64,000 nt of DNA from Toxorhynchites rutilus septentrionalis (taxonomy: Eukaryota; Arthropoda; Insecta; Diptera; Culicidae). This document shows, in pieces, positions 45,926 through 56,718 of this stretch. Numbering within the stretch: the first letter of the stretch is position 1; each line of letters opens with the position of its first letter. The stretch is from NCBI RefSeq assembly GCF_029784135.1, contig NC_073746.1, positions 142,790,556-142,854,555 of the forward strand, given 5' to 3'. Position numbers and translations under genes: made by a program. Under the pieces are notes generated by a model. The model was not told the DNA's origin. It saw nothing but the letters and a program-made list of their open reading frames with translations, and searched no databases.

Positions 45926-47003
45926 ATAAACTTTTTAACTTTTCGCTTTTTAAGTTTTCGCTCAATATGAGGCGAATGTGATAGCGTGCAGTGAATATTT
46001 GTGAAATTACGTCGAAAATGACGGATAAAAGTGATATTTCCATGTGCCATTTTCACTCCCCCACGTTCATAGAAACAAACGGAGTTTCATTATTTTAACG
46101 TTATGAAGTTGATGTTTCGAAGACTCTCAGTGTCGGAGTGTATGTTGTGAGAGAATAATCGCCAATTATTCAAAATTTCACCGAAAATGTTACTGCTTTC
46201 GAGAAGTTTTACCACATAAGTAATCGAAATAAGCCACGATACAATTGTCATCTGTTAAAAAACAAACAGATGATATCATTAGAATTTTGTTTCAAATTAT
46301 CATGCAACCGTGAGTACTTTCAACATTGTTTTGTTTCTTCCATATACATTCCATATTGAATGCAAATAATTACGACACGATATTTTGATTGCCAACACAG
46401 ATATACTTCGCCTACTGCTCCACCTCTATATGTACCTCATTGGGTACAGACCATTTCGTGTTGAATTATGCTTTTGTCAGTGCCTACTAAAACTCTTATC
46501 ACAGTTGAAATCACAGGATCGTTTCTTATATAATTAAAACTTATATTATTTTACTTAGTATATATACAAAATTTATATTATTCTACTATTCTACTTGTGA
46601 TGAGTCTTATTCTAAAACCAACAGCTAAGTAAAATAAAATAATAAATAGTTGCAGCTGAAATCAAAGCACTAGAAGAGTTGTGAGGGAATCTAAACATAA
46701 GCAATTGAATTAATATGAAAATGAAATCACTGTAATATGAATTGAATTATAGATAAATTATACTTGCATATAAATTCGGATCGTGTAAATTTTATTTCCG
46801 TCCCGGAGGATATTATTTCGGAAATCTTCAGTCTTGTTGATCGGAGAAAAAGTTAGGATTAGTTATGATATTTCAAAAAAAACATGAAAAAGTTTTTGTT
46901 AGTAAAAAAAATCCTTGTAAAAGTGCCCATCTTTCGATGTATGGATGACCTGTTGGTTGTTGCATGGACTATTCATATAATTTTTCATATTTTTTAGAGA
47001 ATA
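45926..47003. other. AT-rich non-coding region
   Basis: No gene or repeat is recognised; several TATA-like AT runs occur at 46530-46640. Confidence 0.35.
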
Positions 47004-47334
47004 TCTCTATATATATATAAAAATGTTCTGTTCGTTTGTGTACGCGTCAAAAACTCGAAAAGTGCGGAACCGATTGAGCTCAAAGTTGTACACAATATAC
47101 AATCCACATCAAGGAGTGTTGTTACGGCATAAAAAAATGGAAAATTGGAAGAAAAATTATTTTATATATGATCAGAGTGCGTTTCTGAAATTGAGCTTCT
47201 AATGAAAATCGACTATTCAGCCATGAATATGTGTTCTATGTGAAGGAAACATCTTTTTTCTACGTATTTCACAAAATCATGAACTAAAAATTGTGTTTCG
47301 AAGTGATTTAAAATTTATCGATTTCTCTCATCTA
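47004..47334 (+). mobile_element. Helitron-like 5' end, incomplete copy
   Basis: Begins tctctatatatatataaa after an A and continues gttctgttcgtttgtgtacg, the same first ~110 bp as the complete copy at 47335. It lacks the 3' hairpin and CTAG end before the next copy begins. Confidence 0.65.
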
Positions 47335-47540
47335 TCTCTATAAATGCAAAAATGTTCTGTTCGTTTGTGTACGCGTCAAAAACTCGAAAAGTGCGGAACC
47401 GATTGAGCTCAAACTATGATACAATATACAAAACAACCAAACACATCTAGGATTGCTGTTACAACATAAAAAAAATAAAAATTCAACTCAATCATGCTAC
47501 CACAATGTGCCACAGCAAAGCGTGGCCAGGGTACAGCTAG
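47335..47540 (+). mobile_element. 206 bp Helitron-like element, complete ends
   Basis: It starts TCTCTATAAATG after A (47334) and ends acagCTAG before T (47541), so it is inserted between A and T as Helitrons do. A hairpin (gccac, 8 nt loop, gtggc; 47509-47526) lies 14 nt before the 3' end, as expected for the rolling-circle terminator. There is no coding capacity. Confidence 0.8.
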
Positions 47541-47557
47541 TGTTTTTATAAAAAAAA

Positions 47558-47880
47558 CTAGCTGACCCGGCAAACTTCGTCCCGCCCAAAATTTATTTTT
47601 CGTTATCACATCCATGTTTCCTTACTAAGCGCTGTTCATGGGTCCAATCGCAGAATTGTTCATTGATTAAAAAAAATACTTTTAAAATTAACTTTTACTG
47701 TAGAATTCTTAGTACTTCTACCAAAACTCGTCATTACAATATCAGATTATCTCAAACACAATTCTCGTTCAAGTTCACCCCAAAATCAGACAATTCCTCT
47801 CTCGAGTTTTTCTCTTATCAACACATTCGGCGATCCATTCATATTTATATAAATAGAAGACGATAGTGGAGTAGGAGTGC
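47558..47880 (-). mobile_element. Helitron-like end, minus orientation, cut by the LINE
   Basis: Same family as 26101-27125: on the minus strand it ends ggtcagctag before T. The body (cctctctcgag, cttatcaacacat) is followed to about 47880, where the non-LTR element begins and the repeat does not resume afterwards. Confidence 0.6.
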
Positions 47881-48522
47881 CATGATGAGAATCCTTGCGC
47901 GAAAGAGCACAAGTGTCTTCATTGCGGCGGGACTCCTCATGATATTATTCAATGCCCGGTGTACAAACAACGAGGGGAAAAAATCAAGCGTTCCTTAAAG
48001 GAACGTTCCAAGCGGACTTATGCAGAAATGCTTAAGAGTTCCGTTCCAACGACTCAGGACAATCCCTACTCCATTCTGCAGAACGACGAGCCTGTTGCTG
48101 ACGCTCCCAATGCAGGAAGTTCCGGTACATCGCAGGGTGCCATTAGGAAAAGAAAAATTACTTCTTTTCCATCACTCCCCAGAAAGAAGACCGAATCTTC
48201 CCAAATTGGAATGAAACCTCGTATCGAACGTGCTGAGAATAGACCGAAGCAAGTACCTCCTGGTTTAAGCGGTTCTTCTACGCACCAGGGGTCCTCAGCA
48301 CTTCCCGGAGCAGAGCCCAACACGTCTGTTCCTTTTTCGCGGTCGAGGCAACAGCCACAATCTGGCTTGCTTGCGCTTTCTGACCTGGTGGACAATATTT
48401 TAAATGCTTTAAATATAAATGACCCTCTTAAAAGCATAGTATTATGTTTGCTCCCGATTGTGAGAACATTTTTGAAAGAAAAATGTGGTTTTTTAGCAGC
48501 GTTCATTTCCCTCGATGCCTGA
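47881..48522 (+). CDS. non-LTR retrotransposon ORF1 (gag-like), N-terminus missing
   Basis: The frame is open from the element's left edge with no ATG, so the 5' part has been lost. It begins with CAKEHKCLHCGGTPHDIIQC, a CCHC zinc knuckle of the kind ORF1 proteins use to bind element RNA. A basic stretch follows (KIKRSLKERSKRTYAEMLKS), then a long Ser/Pro/Gln-rich low-complexity region and a hydrophobic C-terminus (LCLLPIVRTFLKEKCGFLAA). The stop at 48520-48522 overlaps the ORF2 start by 8 nt (ATG at 48515), an arrangement that suggests coupled translation. Confidence 0.8.
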   Translation, partial: HDENPCAKEHKCLHCGGTPHDIIQCPVYKQRGEKIKRSLKERSKRTYAEMLKSSVPTTQDNPYSILQNDEPVADAPNAGSSGTSQGAIRKRKITSFPSLPRKKTESSQIGMKPRIERAENRPKQVPPGLSGSSTHQGSSALPGAEPNTSVPFSRSRQQPQSGLLALSDLVDNILNALNINDPLKSIVLCLLPIVRTFLKEKCGFLAAFISLDA

Positions 48523-51500
48523 TTCAGTGCAAGAGGTCAAGGATTTGACCACTGTAATACAGTGGAATTGCAGAAGCATCATCCCTAAACTAGATCAATT
48601 TAAATTTTTAATTCATAGTTGTTGTTGTGATGTATTTTCCCTCTGTGAAACATGGCTTTCTTCAGCCGACGAACTGAATTTCCACGATTTCAACATTATT
48701 CGCCTCGATCGAAATGACTCGTTTGGTGGCGTACTATTGGGGATCAAAAAATGTCACTCCTTCTATAGAGTCACTCTCCCATCGATGACAGGCATTGAAG
48801 TTGTCGCTTGCCAGACACAAATCAATGGCAAAGACCTCTGCATTGCCTCGATATATATTCCTCCAAGAACTATGGTTGGCCGCCATCAGTTTTTTGATAT
48901 CATCGAGGCACTGCCGGAGCCGCGGCTAATCTTAGGTGACCTCAACTCCCATGGAACAGCATGGGGTTCACTCTACGATGACAACCGTGCCACTTTGATT
49001 TATGATCTGTGTGACAACTTCAAATTGACAGTTTTGAATACTGGGGAAGCAACCAGAATAGCCAACCCTCCTGCACGGGCAAGCATGCTAGACATATCTC
49101 TATGCTCTTCTTCGTTATCCCTGGATTGCATGTGGAAGGTAATCCAAGATCCCCACGGTAGTGACCACCTGCCAATAATTTTATCGATCGCCAATGAATC
49201 AGGTTCTCGTGAGTCAGTCGATATTGCGTATGACCTCACGAAAAATATTGACTGGAGAAAATTTGCAGAAATAATATCTGAAGCACTTGTTTCAATGCAT
49301 GAACTTCCTCCACTCGAAGAGTATAACTTTATATCGAGTTTGATTTACGAAAGCGCACTTCAAGCTCAAAGGAAACGTGTTCCTGCTACCACTTTCCGAC
49401 GTCGTCCTCCATCACTTTGGTGGGACAAGGAATGCTCAAAGGTCTACCTTGAAAAATCATCCGCTTTCAAAAAATTCAGGAAAACTGGATTAGTGGAATG
49501 GTTTCGAAAGTACCAAGCTCTAGAAGCCAAACTAAAAGGTCTGATTAAAGCAAAAAAGCGTGGATATTGGCGGAAGTTCGTCAATGGTTTGTCAAGGGAG
49601 ACAGCTATGAGCACTCTTTGGAATACGGCTAGGAGAATGCGTGGCTGGAACCATACGAATGAAAGTGAGGAATACTCTGACCGTTGGATTTTCAAATTTG
49701 CAAGGAAGGTTTGTCCCGATTCCGTTCCTGCACAAAGCGTCGTACGCGACATTCCACTTCAAAGCGATTATGAGAATTTTTCGATGGTGGAATTCTCAAT
49801 TGCCCTTCTCTCATGTAACAATTCAGCTCCGGGGTCGGACAAGATTAAATTCAACTTGTTGAAGAATCTTCCCGACTTGGCAAAACAGCGTTTGCTGAAC
49901 TTGTTCAACAAGTTTCTGGAGCTGAATATCGTCCCGCATGACTGGAGACAAGTGAGAGTGATAGCCATACGAAAACTCAACAAGCCGGCTTGCGATCACA
50001 ACTCGTATAGGCCGATTGCAATGTTATCCTGTATTCGTAAATTGTTAGAGAAAATGATTCTACTTCGTTTGGACAAGTGGGTTGAAACGAACAATTTGCT
50101 GTCAAATACGCAGTTTGGCTTCCGCCGAGGTAAAGGGACGAACGATTGTCTCGCGCTGCTATCTTCTGAAATCCAAATCGCATTTGCTCGCAAAGAACAA
50201 ATGGCTTCCGTTTTTCTCGATATCAAAGGGGCATTTGATTCAGTTTCCATGGAAATTCTCTCAGAGAAACTTCATAATCGTGGACTTTCACCAATTCTGA
50301 ATAATTTCCTGTACAATTTACTCTCAGAAAAGCACATGTTTTTCAATCATGGCAGCTTGAAATCTTCTCGTTACAGTTTTATGGGCCTCCCACAAGGCTC
50401 CTGCCTAAGCCCCCTCTTGTACAGTTTTTACGTCAATGATATAGATGATTGTCTAACTAGAGATTGCACGTTGAGACAACTTGCAGACGATGGAGTTATT
50501 TCCATCACGGGTACTAATCCCGCCGTTCTGCAAAATTCCTTGCAAGATACCCTGAACAACCTGTTCACGTGGGCTCTCAAGCTGGGTATCGAATTCTCTA
50601 CGGAGAAAACCGAAATGGTCCTTTTTTCTAGGAAGCACGAACCCGCCCAATTCCAGCTTCACCTATCCGGCAAAACGATCAAGCACTCGATGTTTTTCAA
50701 ATACCTTGGAGTATATTTTGACTCTAAATGTACCTGGGGAATACACATTGCGTATTTGAAACAGAAATGCCAGCAAAGAATCAATTTTCTCCAAACAATA
50801 ACCGGAACATGGTGGGGTGCCCATCCAGGAGACCATATTCAGTTATACAAAACAACGATATTATCAGTGTTAGAATATGGCAGTTTTTGCTTCCGATCAG
50901 CTGCCAGGATTCATATTCTCAAGCTGGAGAGAATACAATATCGTTGCTTGCGTATAGCCATGGGGTGTTTGCATTCGACACATACGATGAGTCTCGAAGT
51001 TTTGGCAGGAGTACCCCCGCTTACTCTTCGGTTCACAGAATTATCCTACAGATTTCTCATCCGTTGCAAGATCATGAATCCATTGGTGATTGATAACTTC
51101 GAAAATCTACTCCAACTGACTCCTCAGTCAAGTTTTATGTCTCTATACCATGAGTACCTTACCCATGAAGTGCACCCTTCACCGGGCATCTCCAACCAAG
51201 TTTGCTTCCCATACTTTTGCAATCCCTCTGTCATTTTTGATCTGTCCATGCGACAAGAAATCCATGGAATACCAGATCACCTACGCTCCGATTACATTCC
51301 GGAGATATTTTCGGCAGAATATGGGAAAGTTGGATCTGATAAAATGTTCTTTACTGACGGTTCATGCATAAACGGGTCCACTGGCTTCGGCATCTTCAAT
51401 GAAAATTCCAGTGCCTCTTTCAAACTCAAAGATCCTTGTTCCGTGTATGTCGCTGAACTGGGTGCGATATATTACGCATTAGGGATCATTGAAACATTGC

Positions 51501-52195
51501 CCATCGACCACTATTTTATTTTTTCAGACAGTCTCAGCTCAATAGAGGCAATCCGCTCAATGAAAGTTGATAAACGCTCATCTTATTTCCTAACAAGAAT
51601 AAGACATCTATTGAGTGTTTTGGTCGAAAAATTATTCAAGATTACCTTAGCATGGGTTCCCTCTCATTGCTCGATTCCGGGGAATGAGAAAGCGGACTCG
51701 CTAGCTAAGGTGGGCGCTTCAGAAGGCACACTTTTTGAAAGGCAAATTACTTATAACGAATTTTTTCACATTCCTCGTCAGGACACACTCGTTAGTTGGC
51801 AGCGCATGTGGAGTGAAGATGAGTTCGGTCGTTGGTTACACACGATTATCCCTAAGGTTTCGACGAAAGCTTGGTTTAAGGGATTGAATGTCGGTCGTGA
51901 TTTCATTCGCGTGATATCTCGGCTTATGTCCAATCACTACAACCTAAACGCGCATCTCTATCGAATTAGGCTCGCAGCAAACAATCTTTGTGATTGTGGC
52001 GATGGCTACCACGACATCGAGCATATTGTCTGGTCGTGTATCCGGTTCCATGCTGCTCGCTCTCAGCTCTCTAGAGCACTGAGAGCACAAGGCAGACAAT
52101 CGGATATCCCCATCCGGGATATCTTAGGTAGCCGTGATCCTGATCTTCTGCTTCATCTATACCTGTTCCTCAGGAACGCCGATGTCAACGTTTAA
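48515..52195 (+). CDS. non-LTR retrotransposon ORF2: endonuclease, reverse transcriptase, RNase H
   Basis: 1226 residues without a stop or frameshift. An endonuclease of the exonuclease-endonuclease-phosphatase fold spans about residues 12-225: WNCRSI, ETWLS, the GDLNSHGTAWGS block near 142 and GSDHLPI near 217. Reverse transcriptase covers about 440-740, with SYRPIAMLS, QFGFRRGKGT, FLDIKGAFDSVS near 567 and the catalytic LADDG near 657, where Leu replaces the usual Tyr or Phe. RNase H follows at about 943-1070, with TDGS near 947, AELGAIYYAL, FSDSLSSIEAI and SIPGNEKADSLAK supplying the DEDD residues. The C-terminus has CDCGDGYHDIEHIVWSC (about 1159-1175). The protein nicks target DNA and copies element RNA at the nick. 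The intact frame suggests a recent insertion, but the truncated ORF1 means this copy is probably not autonomous. Confidence 0.95.
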   Translation: MPDSVQEVKDLTTVIQWNCRSIIPKLDQFKFLIHSCCCDVFSLCETWLSSADELNFHDFNIIRLDRNDSFGGVLLGIKKCHSFYRVTLPSMTGIEVVACQTQINGKDLCIASIYIPPRTMVGRHQFFDIIEALPEPRLILGDLNSHGTAWGSLYDDNRATLIYDLCDNFKLTVLNTGEATRIANPPARASMLDISLCSSSLSLDCMWKVIQDPHGSDHLPIILSIANESGSRESVDIAYDLTKNIDWRKFAEIISEALVSMHELPPLEEYNFISSLIYESALQAQRKRVPATTFRRRPPSLWWDKECSKVYLEKSSAFKKFRKTGLVEWFRKYQALEAKLKGLIKAKKRGYWRKFVNGLSRETAMSTLWNTARRMRGWNHTNESEEYSDRWIFKFARKVCPDSVPAQSVVRDIPLQSDYENFSMVEFSIALLSCNNSAPGSDKIKFNLLKNLPDLAKQRLLNLFNKFLELNIVPHDWRQVRVIAIRKLNKPACDHNSYRPIAMLSCIRKLLEKMILLRLDKWVETNNLLSNTQFGFRRGKGTNDCLALLSSEIQIAFARKEQMASVFLDIKGAFDSVSMEILSEKLHNRGLSPILNNFLYNLLSEKHMFFNHGSLKSSRYSFMGLPQGSCLSPLLYSFYVNDIDDCLTRDCTLRQLADDGVISITGTNPAVLQNSLQDTLNNLFTWALKLGIEFSTEKTEMVLFSRKHEPAQFQLHLSGKTIKHSMFFKYLGVYFDSKCTWGIHIAYLKQKCQQRINFLQTITGTWWGAHPGDHIQLYKTTILSVLEYGSFCFRSAARIHILKLERIQYRCLRIAMGCLHSTHTMSLEVLAGVPPLTLRFTELSYRFLIRCKIMNPLVIDNFENLLQLTPQSSFMSLYHEYLTHEVHPSPGISNQVCFPYFCNPSVIFDLSMRQEIHGIPDHLRSDYIPEIFSAEYGKVGSDKMFFTDGSCINGSTGFGIFNENSSASFKLKDPCSVYVAELGAIYYALGIIETLPIDHYFIFSDSLSSIEAIRSMKVDKRSSYFLTRIRHLLSVLVEKLFKITLAWVPSHCSIPGNEKADSLAKVGASEGTLFERQITYNEFFHIPRQDTLVSWQRMWSEDEFGRWLHTIIPKVSTKAWFKGLNVGRDFIRVISRLMSNHYNLNAHLYRIRLAANNLCDCGDGYHDIEHIVWSCIRFHAARSQLSRALRAQGRQSDIPIRDILGSRDPDLLLHLYLFLRNADVNV

Positions 52196-52718
52196 TGATT
52201 TTTCCTTCGTTGTGTCCCTGTTTCGTATCCCTCCTATTCGATCTATAAACTTTTACTTAGTCGCGGCAATACATACACACACTCTTTACAGATACACGGG
52301 CCAAAGGTTGTGCAGTCCACTGATGATTCAACAAAAGCCAAAGGTTGTACCGCTCATGACAACTCTACACGAGCTGATGATTGCGCCGGCTAGTGACCAT
52401 TCTATCCTGGATTCCTCGAGAAGACGCACCACGCTAGATATGGGGTTCAGACTAGGGGGGCGTTGCTGATTAATGGTCAGCTGCATCCCAATAGGAAGTA
52501 TCCCGTGTCGGGCACAGGTACAGATCATTGAAGACAGCAACATCACAATTACGAAAACACTTGTAATACTAACCTCGAGACAACCGCGAGTAATCGGTTA
52601 CATATTACTAACATAGTTATAAGGCAAACATTGTCGAAATATTGAACTCCCGGCCCCGTCAGGTTGACGCCATATGAGCCTTAATAAAAATATATATTTT
52701 GGATAAAAAAAAAAAAAA
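52196..52718 (+). other. LINE 3' UTR and A-rich tail
   Basis: It contains aataaaaatatatattttgg just before a run of 14 A. A 40-50 bp segment (about 52260-52305) is absent from the truncated copy at 58310-58867, so at least two subfamilies with different 3' UTRs have been active. Confidence 0.8.
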
Positions 52719-54950
52719 GTATGCAAAGTTTCTTAAATGGTCCGTGTTTTTACACCCTCATCGTTTCAATGCAATCTGAGATAGTCGAGTCGAGTTGGCA
52801 TGGAATTCGTCATATATAAATGAATCGAGGTTTGTAAAAACATCAATGACCTCAATCAAAACACTCGTCGCCCTAGATTCCCAGTCAGCTTGTTAGGAAC
52901 GCAAGATTGCAAGCTCATCGCGTTCATGGACGATAAAACTTGATCACTTTCTTGCTGCTACCGTCCGTATACATGAATATTACTAAACGCACAACAAGTG
53001 GAGCCAATGGTAGCGTATCAGCGCACGCACCGTGTGCTCATCCATCAATAAATAATCGAATAAAAACACGATGCACGAGATTGGCTACCCAGTTACGTCA
53101 AATAAAATGGCCAACACCGCTGAACCTTGGTTTGAATGCGGAGCTTGTTGAGGAAACTACCAATCGGCAGAAGATCTTACCTCAAAACATCGAAATTTGC
53201 GCTAATTAGTGCCGCCTCATGTAATGACGTAATAGTGTGCAAATTTTATGCATTTCCCCCTTCGAAAGGTATCGTCCGAAACTAGGCTACCTCGAATAAC
53301 TGGTGCCGAACTTATGCCTATGTTTATTCGTTTCCACGGGTAAACGATGCGCTCGTTTATTAGCGGAAAATTTGGAACGAACGAACGGATCGAGCCAAAA
53401 CCCTTGTTGTGTCTAAGGAGAAATTGCATCCAATCCAACCCACGTGTGCATGGCGTGAAATAATTGATGCTTTCGCGCCAGAAAGAGGAAACCACCGAAA
53501 CAATTTACGCGAACAGTGCAAGCAAATTGACCATTCATAGAAAACAGCTGTTTCTACAGTTGGAAACAAACTAACGGACTTCAACGCCGCTGACGGGCAC
53601 TTTAATGTGTACAATACGTGGGACACTCGAAGCAAATTTAACCTGGTATACCTGGCCCACATTCATGGTTTGTTTTTTTTTTATTTCCTCATATTTTAAC
53701 TCTGATAGTTACAGTAGAAAAATACAGTTTCATAATGACATTGCTATGTTCAATAATGATTAACAGTTTTCCTCGAACACAAATATGCTTCAGCAATTCT
53801 GAAACAATGATGCATTTAAAAAAACACCTCATTGCGTGACATCCAAAGGCGTTTCTGACACAAGGTACACTCAATCAACGTGCACATATCGGAGGCGATA
53901 CAGTTTTCATCTCGCGCCACCAACTGTCGAACCATGACCGCGTAGAGCTCGTAAATGTCAAGACATAATAATGCACATTTGCATTGTTGTCTCATCTTGA
54001 TGACTCGGCGCTGTTGAAGAACACGAAACTTCCTTGTGTCTTTTTTTTTGTTATCTCTTCTCAGTAGACAGTAGATGCGAAATTCGGTTGACACCCGTGC
54101 ATAACTCAATGAACTAAACACCCAAAGCACGCAGAAAATGGTACGCCCCACGTAACATTATGCTTTTGCGGTCTCTCTTATGTAACACACTATTTATTGA
54201 AGGTTTCGTTGAAACAAAAGTGAAACTTTTCGACGCGGGCCATAAGTGAGAGTGAGTGTGGTGACATTATTCGGGACATTTTTGCACACGGGGGACACAA
54301 TGAACGGTCAGCATGGTGACGGGGGATGTTTTGGCGAAGCCAAAATAAATTACTTGTCAGCCACAAACTACATGGTTCGCATGGTTAATTAGTATGGCAA
54401 TGATGAATGAAGATGTAACATCCAGGAAGTAGTGACTCTATCCTGCGTGTGAAGATGCATCGAGCGTTTCACTCGAAATGATGGCGGCATGTTAATTGGA
54501 ATTGTCATACCTTTGAAAACGACTCGTTTGTATATTCCCATAACCGCAATCCAATAATTTGCAAACATAAGTTAATATATGGTTGAACACCTATCACGAT
54601 AGTCATAGCTTGTGAATCAGCCTGAACTTTCCTCTACAAACATGACACAAAATATAAATTAAGCAGAGAAATATTTTTGAAAGACTGACTCCATGAAAAA
54701 CAAAGACAAGAAGATGTCGTCATTTTGAAGTTTCAAGTTTCTAGTTTTAAAATATTCTACGCTACGCTTTTTCCCACACACAAACCAACAAATGAAATGT
54801 TGGAATTTTCGGATCTGCCTTTCGATTTGCGGTGCAATCACTATTTGTTTCAATATATTCATCACGAAAACTTTTAAGAATCAAACGGAAGCAGCGTAGT
54901 TTTAAGTCTACAAAAACTTTGAAAAATTGGAAGGAATCGATTTTTTATTT
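52719..54950. other. single-copy-looking region without recognised gene
   Basis: 2.2 kb, GC-richer at 52900-54300, without recognisable repeats. ORFs of 89-111 codons on the minus and plus strands (53816-54151 minus is the longest) show no known domain and no consistent coding signal. Candidate conserved intronic DNA. Confidence 0.4.
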
Positions 54951-55806
54951 CTTCACAAATGAACACAAATTTCTGCTTTACTCGAGAATTAATCAAGCAA
55001 ATGGAACAAAATTTTGCATGTGGAGGTTTTAGGGCACAACAAATGATTCTATGGTGGTTAGATACTCCTCCCTCCTCTCTAAGGGGGAGCTGCCATACAA
55101 ATGAAACACAAATTACAGGGGGCACACAAACACAAACTTCTGCATAACTCCCTCCTCTGGAATGGAGAGGGGATCTCATAAAAATATTACACATATTTCA
55201 AACAAAAATATTCCAACCAAACATGACAATTGAAAATTTTCGGAAAACTCTGAAGGAAAAAGGGAAAATTCGGAAAAATAAATTCCCATATGTTCTACAA
55301 TTACATAGTGACAAGGGCTGTTAGTCCATTTGATGTTTGCGCTAACGAAATTGATCTTTGTTCGAAACTGGAAATGGATTTTAATGTGATGAAACGCACT
55401 CCTATATCTTATTCTATCTATACCAATAAAAAAGTATCGCCGAATGTGTTGATAAGAGCAGAACTCGAGTAAGGAATTGTCCGATTTAAGGCTGTCTTTA
55501 ATCTATCATATTTTTTGTATAAAACATTTATTCCATGTAACGGAGAAATTATTTGCAAGTGGTTGAAAAATCTTGAACGAGAATTGTGTCTGAAAATAAT
55601 TTGATATTATAGTGATGAGTTTTGGTAGAAGTACTAGGGACCTTTTAGTGAAAGGGAAATTCAACGGGGTCGATTAGAAGATTAATCAACAAACAGTTCT
55701 GCGATTGGACTCATGAACTTGCGCTTAGTAAGAAAACGTGAATGTTTGAAGGTATTGATAACAAAAAACAAATTTTGGGCGGGACGAAGTTTGCCGGGTC
55801 AGCTAG
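54951..55806 (+). mobile_element. Helitron-like non-autonomous element, plus orientation
   Basis: It ends gtttgccgggtcagctag before T (55807) and mirrors 26101 to about 26960. The embedded 60-codon ORF at 55290-55472 (MFYNYIVTRAVSPFDVCANE) matches 26427-26609, so it belongs to the family; no replication-helicase motif is present. The 5' end is not defined. Confidence 0.6.
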
Positions 55807-55924
55807 TGGTTAACTAAAAATGGTAAGGCGAAATGTGTTGGTAAGCGTAAAACCCGAGAAAAAAATGGTCTGATTTGAGCCGTCTTTATTTTTTGTATTC
55901 GTCTCTTCCCGTAGATCAATATAG

Positions 55925-56378
55925 CAAAGAAAAAAATCCGAATTTTTTTGGGAAACTCTGAAGGAAGGTCGGAAAATTCGGAAAGTTGAATTCCCATATG
56001 TTGTACAACTACATCATTAAAAGCGTTGTGAGTTCATTCGATGTTTGCGCTAACGAAACTGATCTTTGTTCGAAAGTGGAAATTAATTTTCAGGTGGAAC
56101 ACGTGTTTCGACGTGTTTTAAGCATGCAAACGATATAAAAAAGGTAATAGATTGACTTACTTGCTTCACTTCAATTGTACTTGCTGGGGGTCACGACGAA
56201 TTTTATTAATTGTTTACTTTCTATTAAAAAAGCGGTAAACTACAAAGTTTATTCGCCTCAGCCTTGAAAAAGACCAATTTGAAGATCACTTAACGAATAG
56301 TTCGGGGATTAAACACATGAACGCTTGCTTAGTAAGAAAACGTAAAATGGGCGGGACGAAATTAGCCGAGTCAGCTAG
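55925..56378 (+). mobile_element. second, diverged Helitron-like copy
   Basis: It repeats the last part of the preceding element (ggaaaattcggaaa, ccatatgttgtacaac, gatgtttgcgctaacgaaac) in the same orientation and ends with a mutated terminus (attagccgagtcagctag, then T). It is a tandem arrangement of two related copies with one much older. Confidence 0.55.
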
Positions 56379-56639
56379 TAATTCAATAAGTAATGATCTC
56401 ACCGCGTAAACCGAAAGATTGTGTTGAGAACTCCAATAAATTCTGTTCAAGGTTATTTTGTTGCTTTGACGTAAAAAAAATTTTTGAATTTTTTTGCCTC
56501 GTTTTTAAAAAAATTGCCAAAAAACATGTTTTTTATAGTGTTTTAGAAAACTTCCGTCTTTTTGGCGCCGATCTCACTGGACCGACAGCAGACTTTTCGT
56601 TCGGATAATGTCGGCATTGGGATCGGCTACAACGAAGTT

Positions 56640-56714
56640 ACAAAATGATATTTAGTAAAGCCCACTATCGGTCCGCTAGGACCGACACGGGCCAGACGGT
56701 CGGAGCTCAACGTG
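56640..56714. mobile_element. piggyBac-type MITE, right end only
   Basis: ccgacacgggcc...gagctcaacgtg runs up to TTAA (56715-56718) and matches the right ends of 39057-39332 and 59609-59911. No left end was found nearby. Confidence 0.5.
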
Positions 56715-56718
56715 TTAA

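Larger units (their letters stand above)
47881..52718 (+). mobile_element. non-LTR retrotransposon with RNase H (I/LOA-type), 5'-truncated
   Basis: The order is ORF1 C-terminal part, overlapping ORF2, a 523 bp 3' UTR and an A-rich tail (52705-52718). ORF2 combines an apurinic-type endonuclease, reverse transcriptase, RNase H and a C-terminal CCHC zinc finger, which places it among RNase H-bearing non-LTR clades (I, LOA, R1 and allies). The resemblance is to I-type elements such as those of mosquitoes, but I cannot settle the clade without a tree. A 5'-truncated relative with the same 3' end lies at 58310-58867. No target duplication could be found for this copy. Confidence 0.9.

Noticed and set aside
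48066..48506. 146-codon minus-strand ORF
   Set aside because: It is the complement of the LINE ORF1, which has a zinc knuckle and the expected ORF1-ORF2 overlap.
53816..54151. 111-codon minus-strand ORF with a hydrophobic start
   Set aside because: The apparent signal peptide is weak, the remainder matches nothing that I know, and there is no support for splicing or translation.
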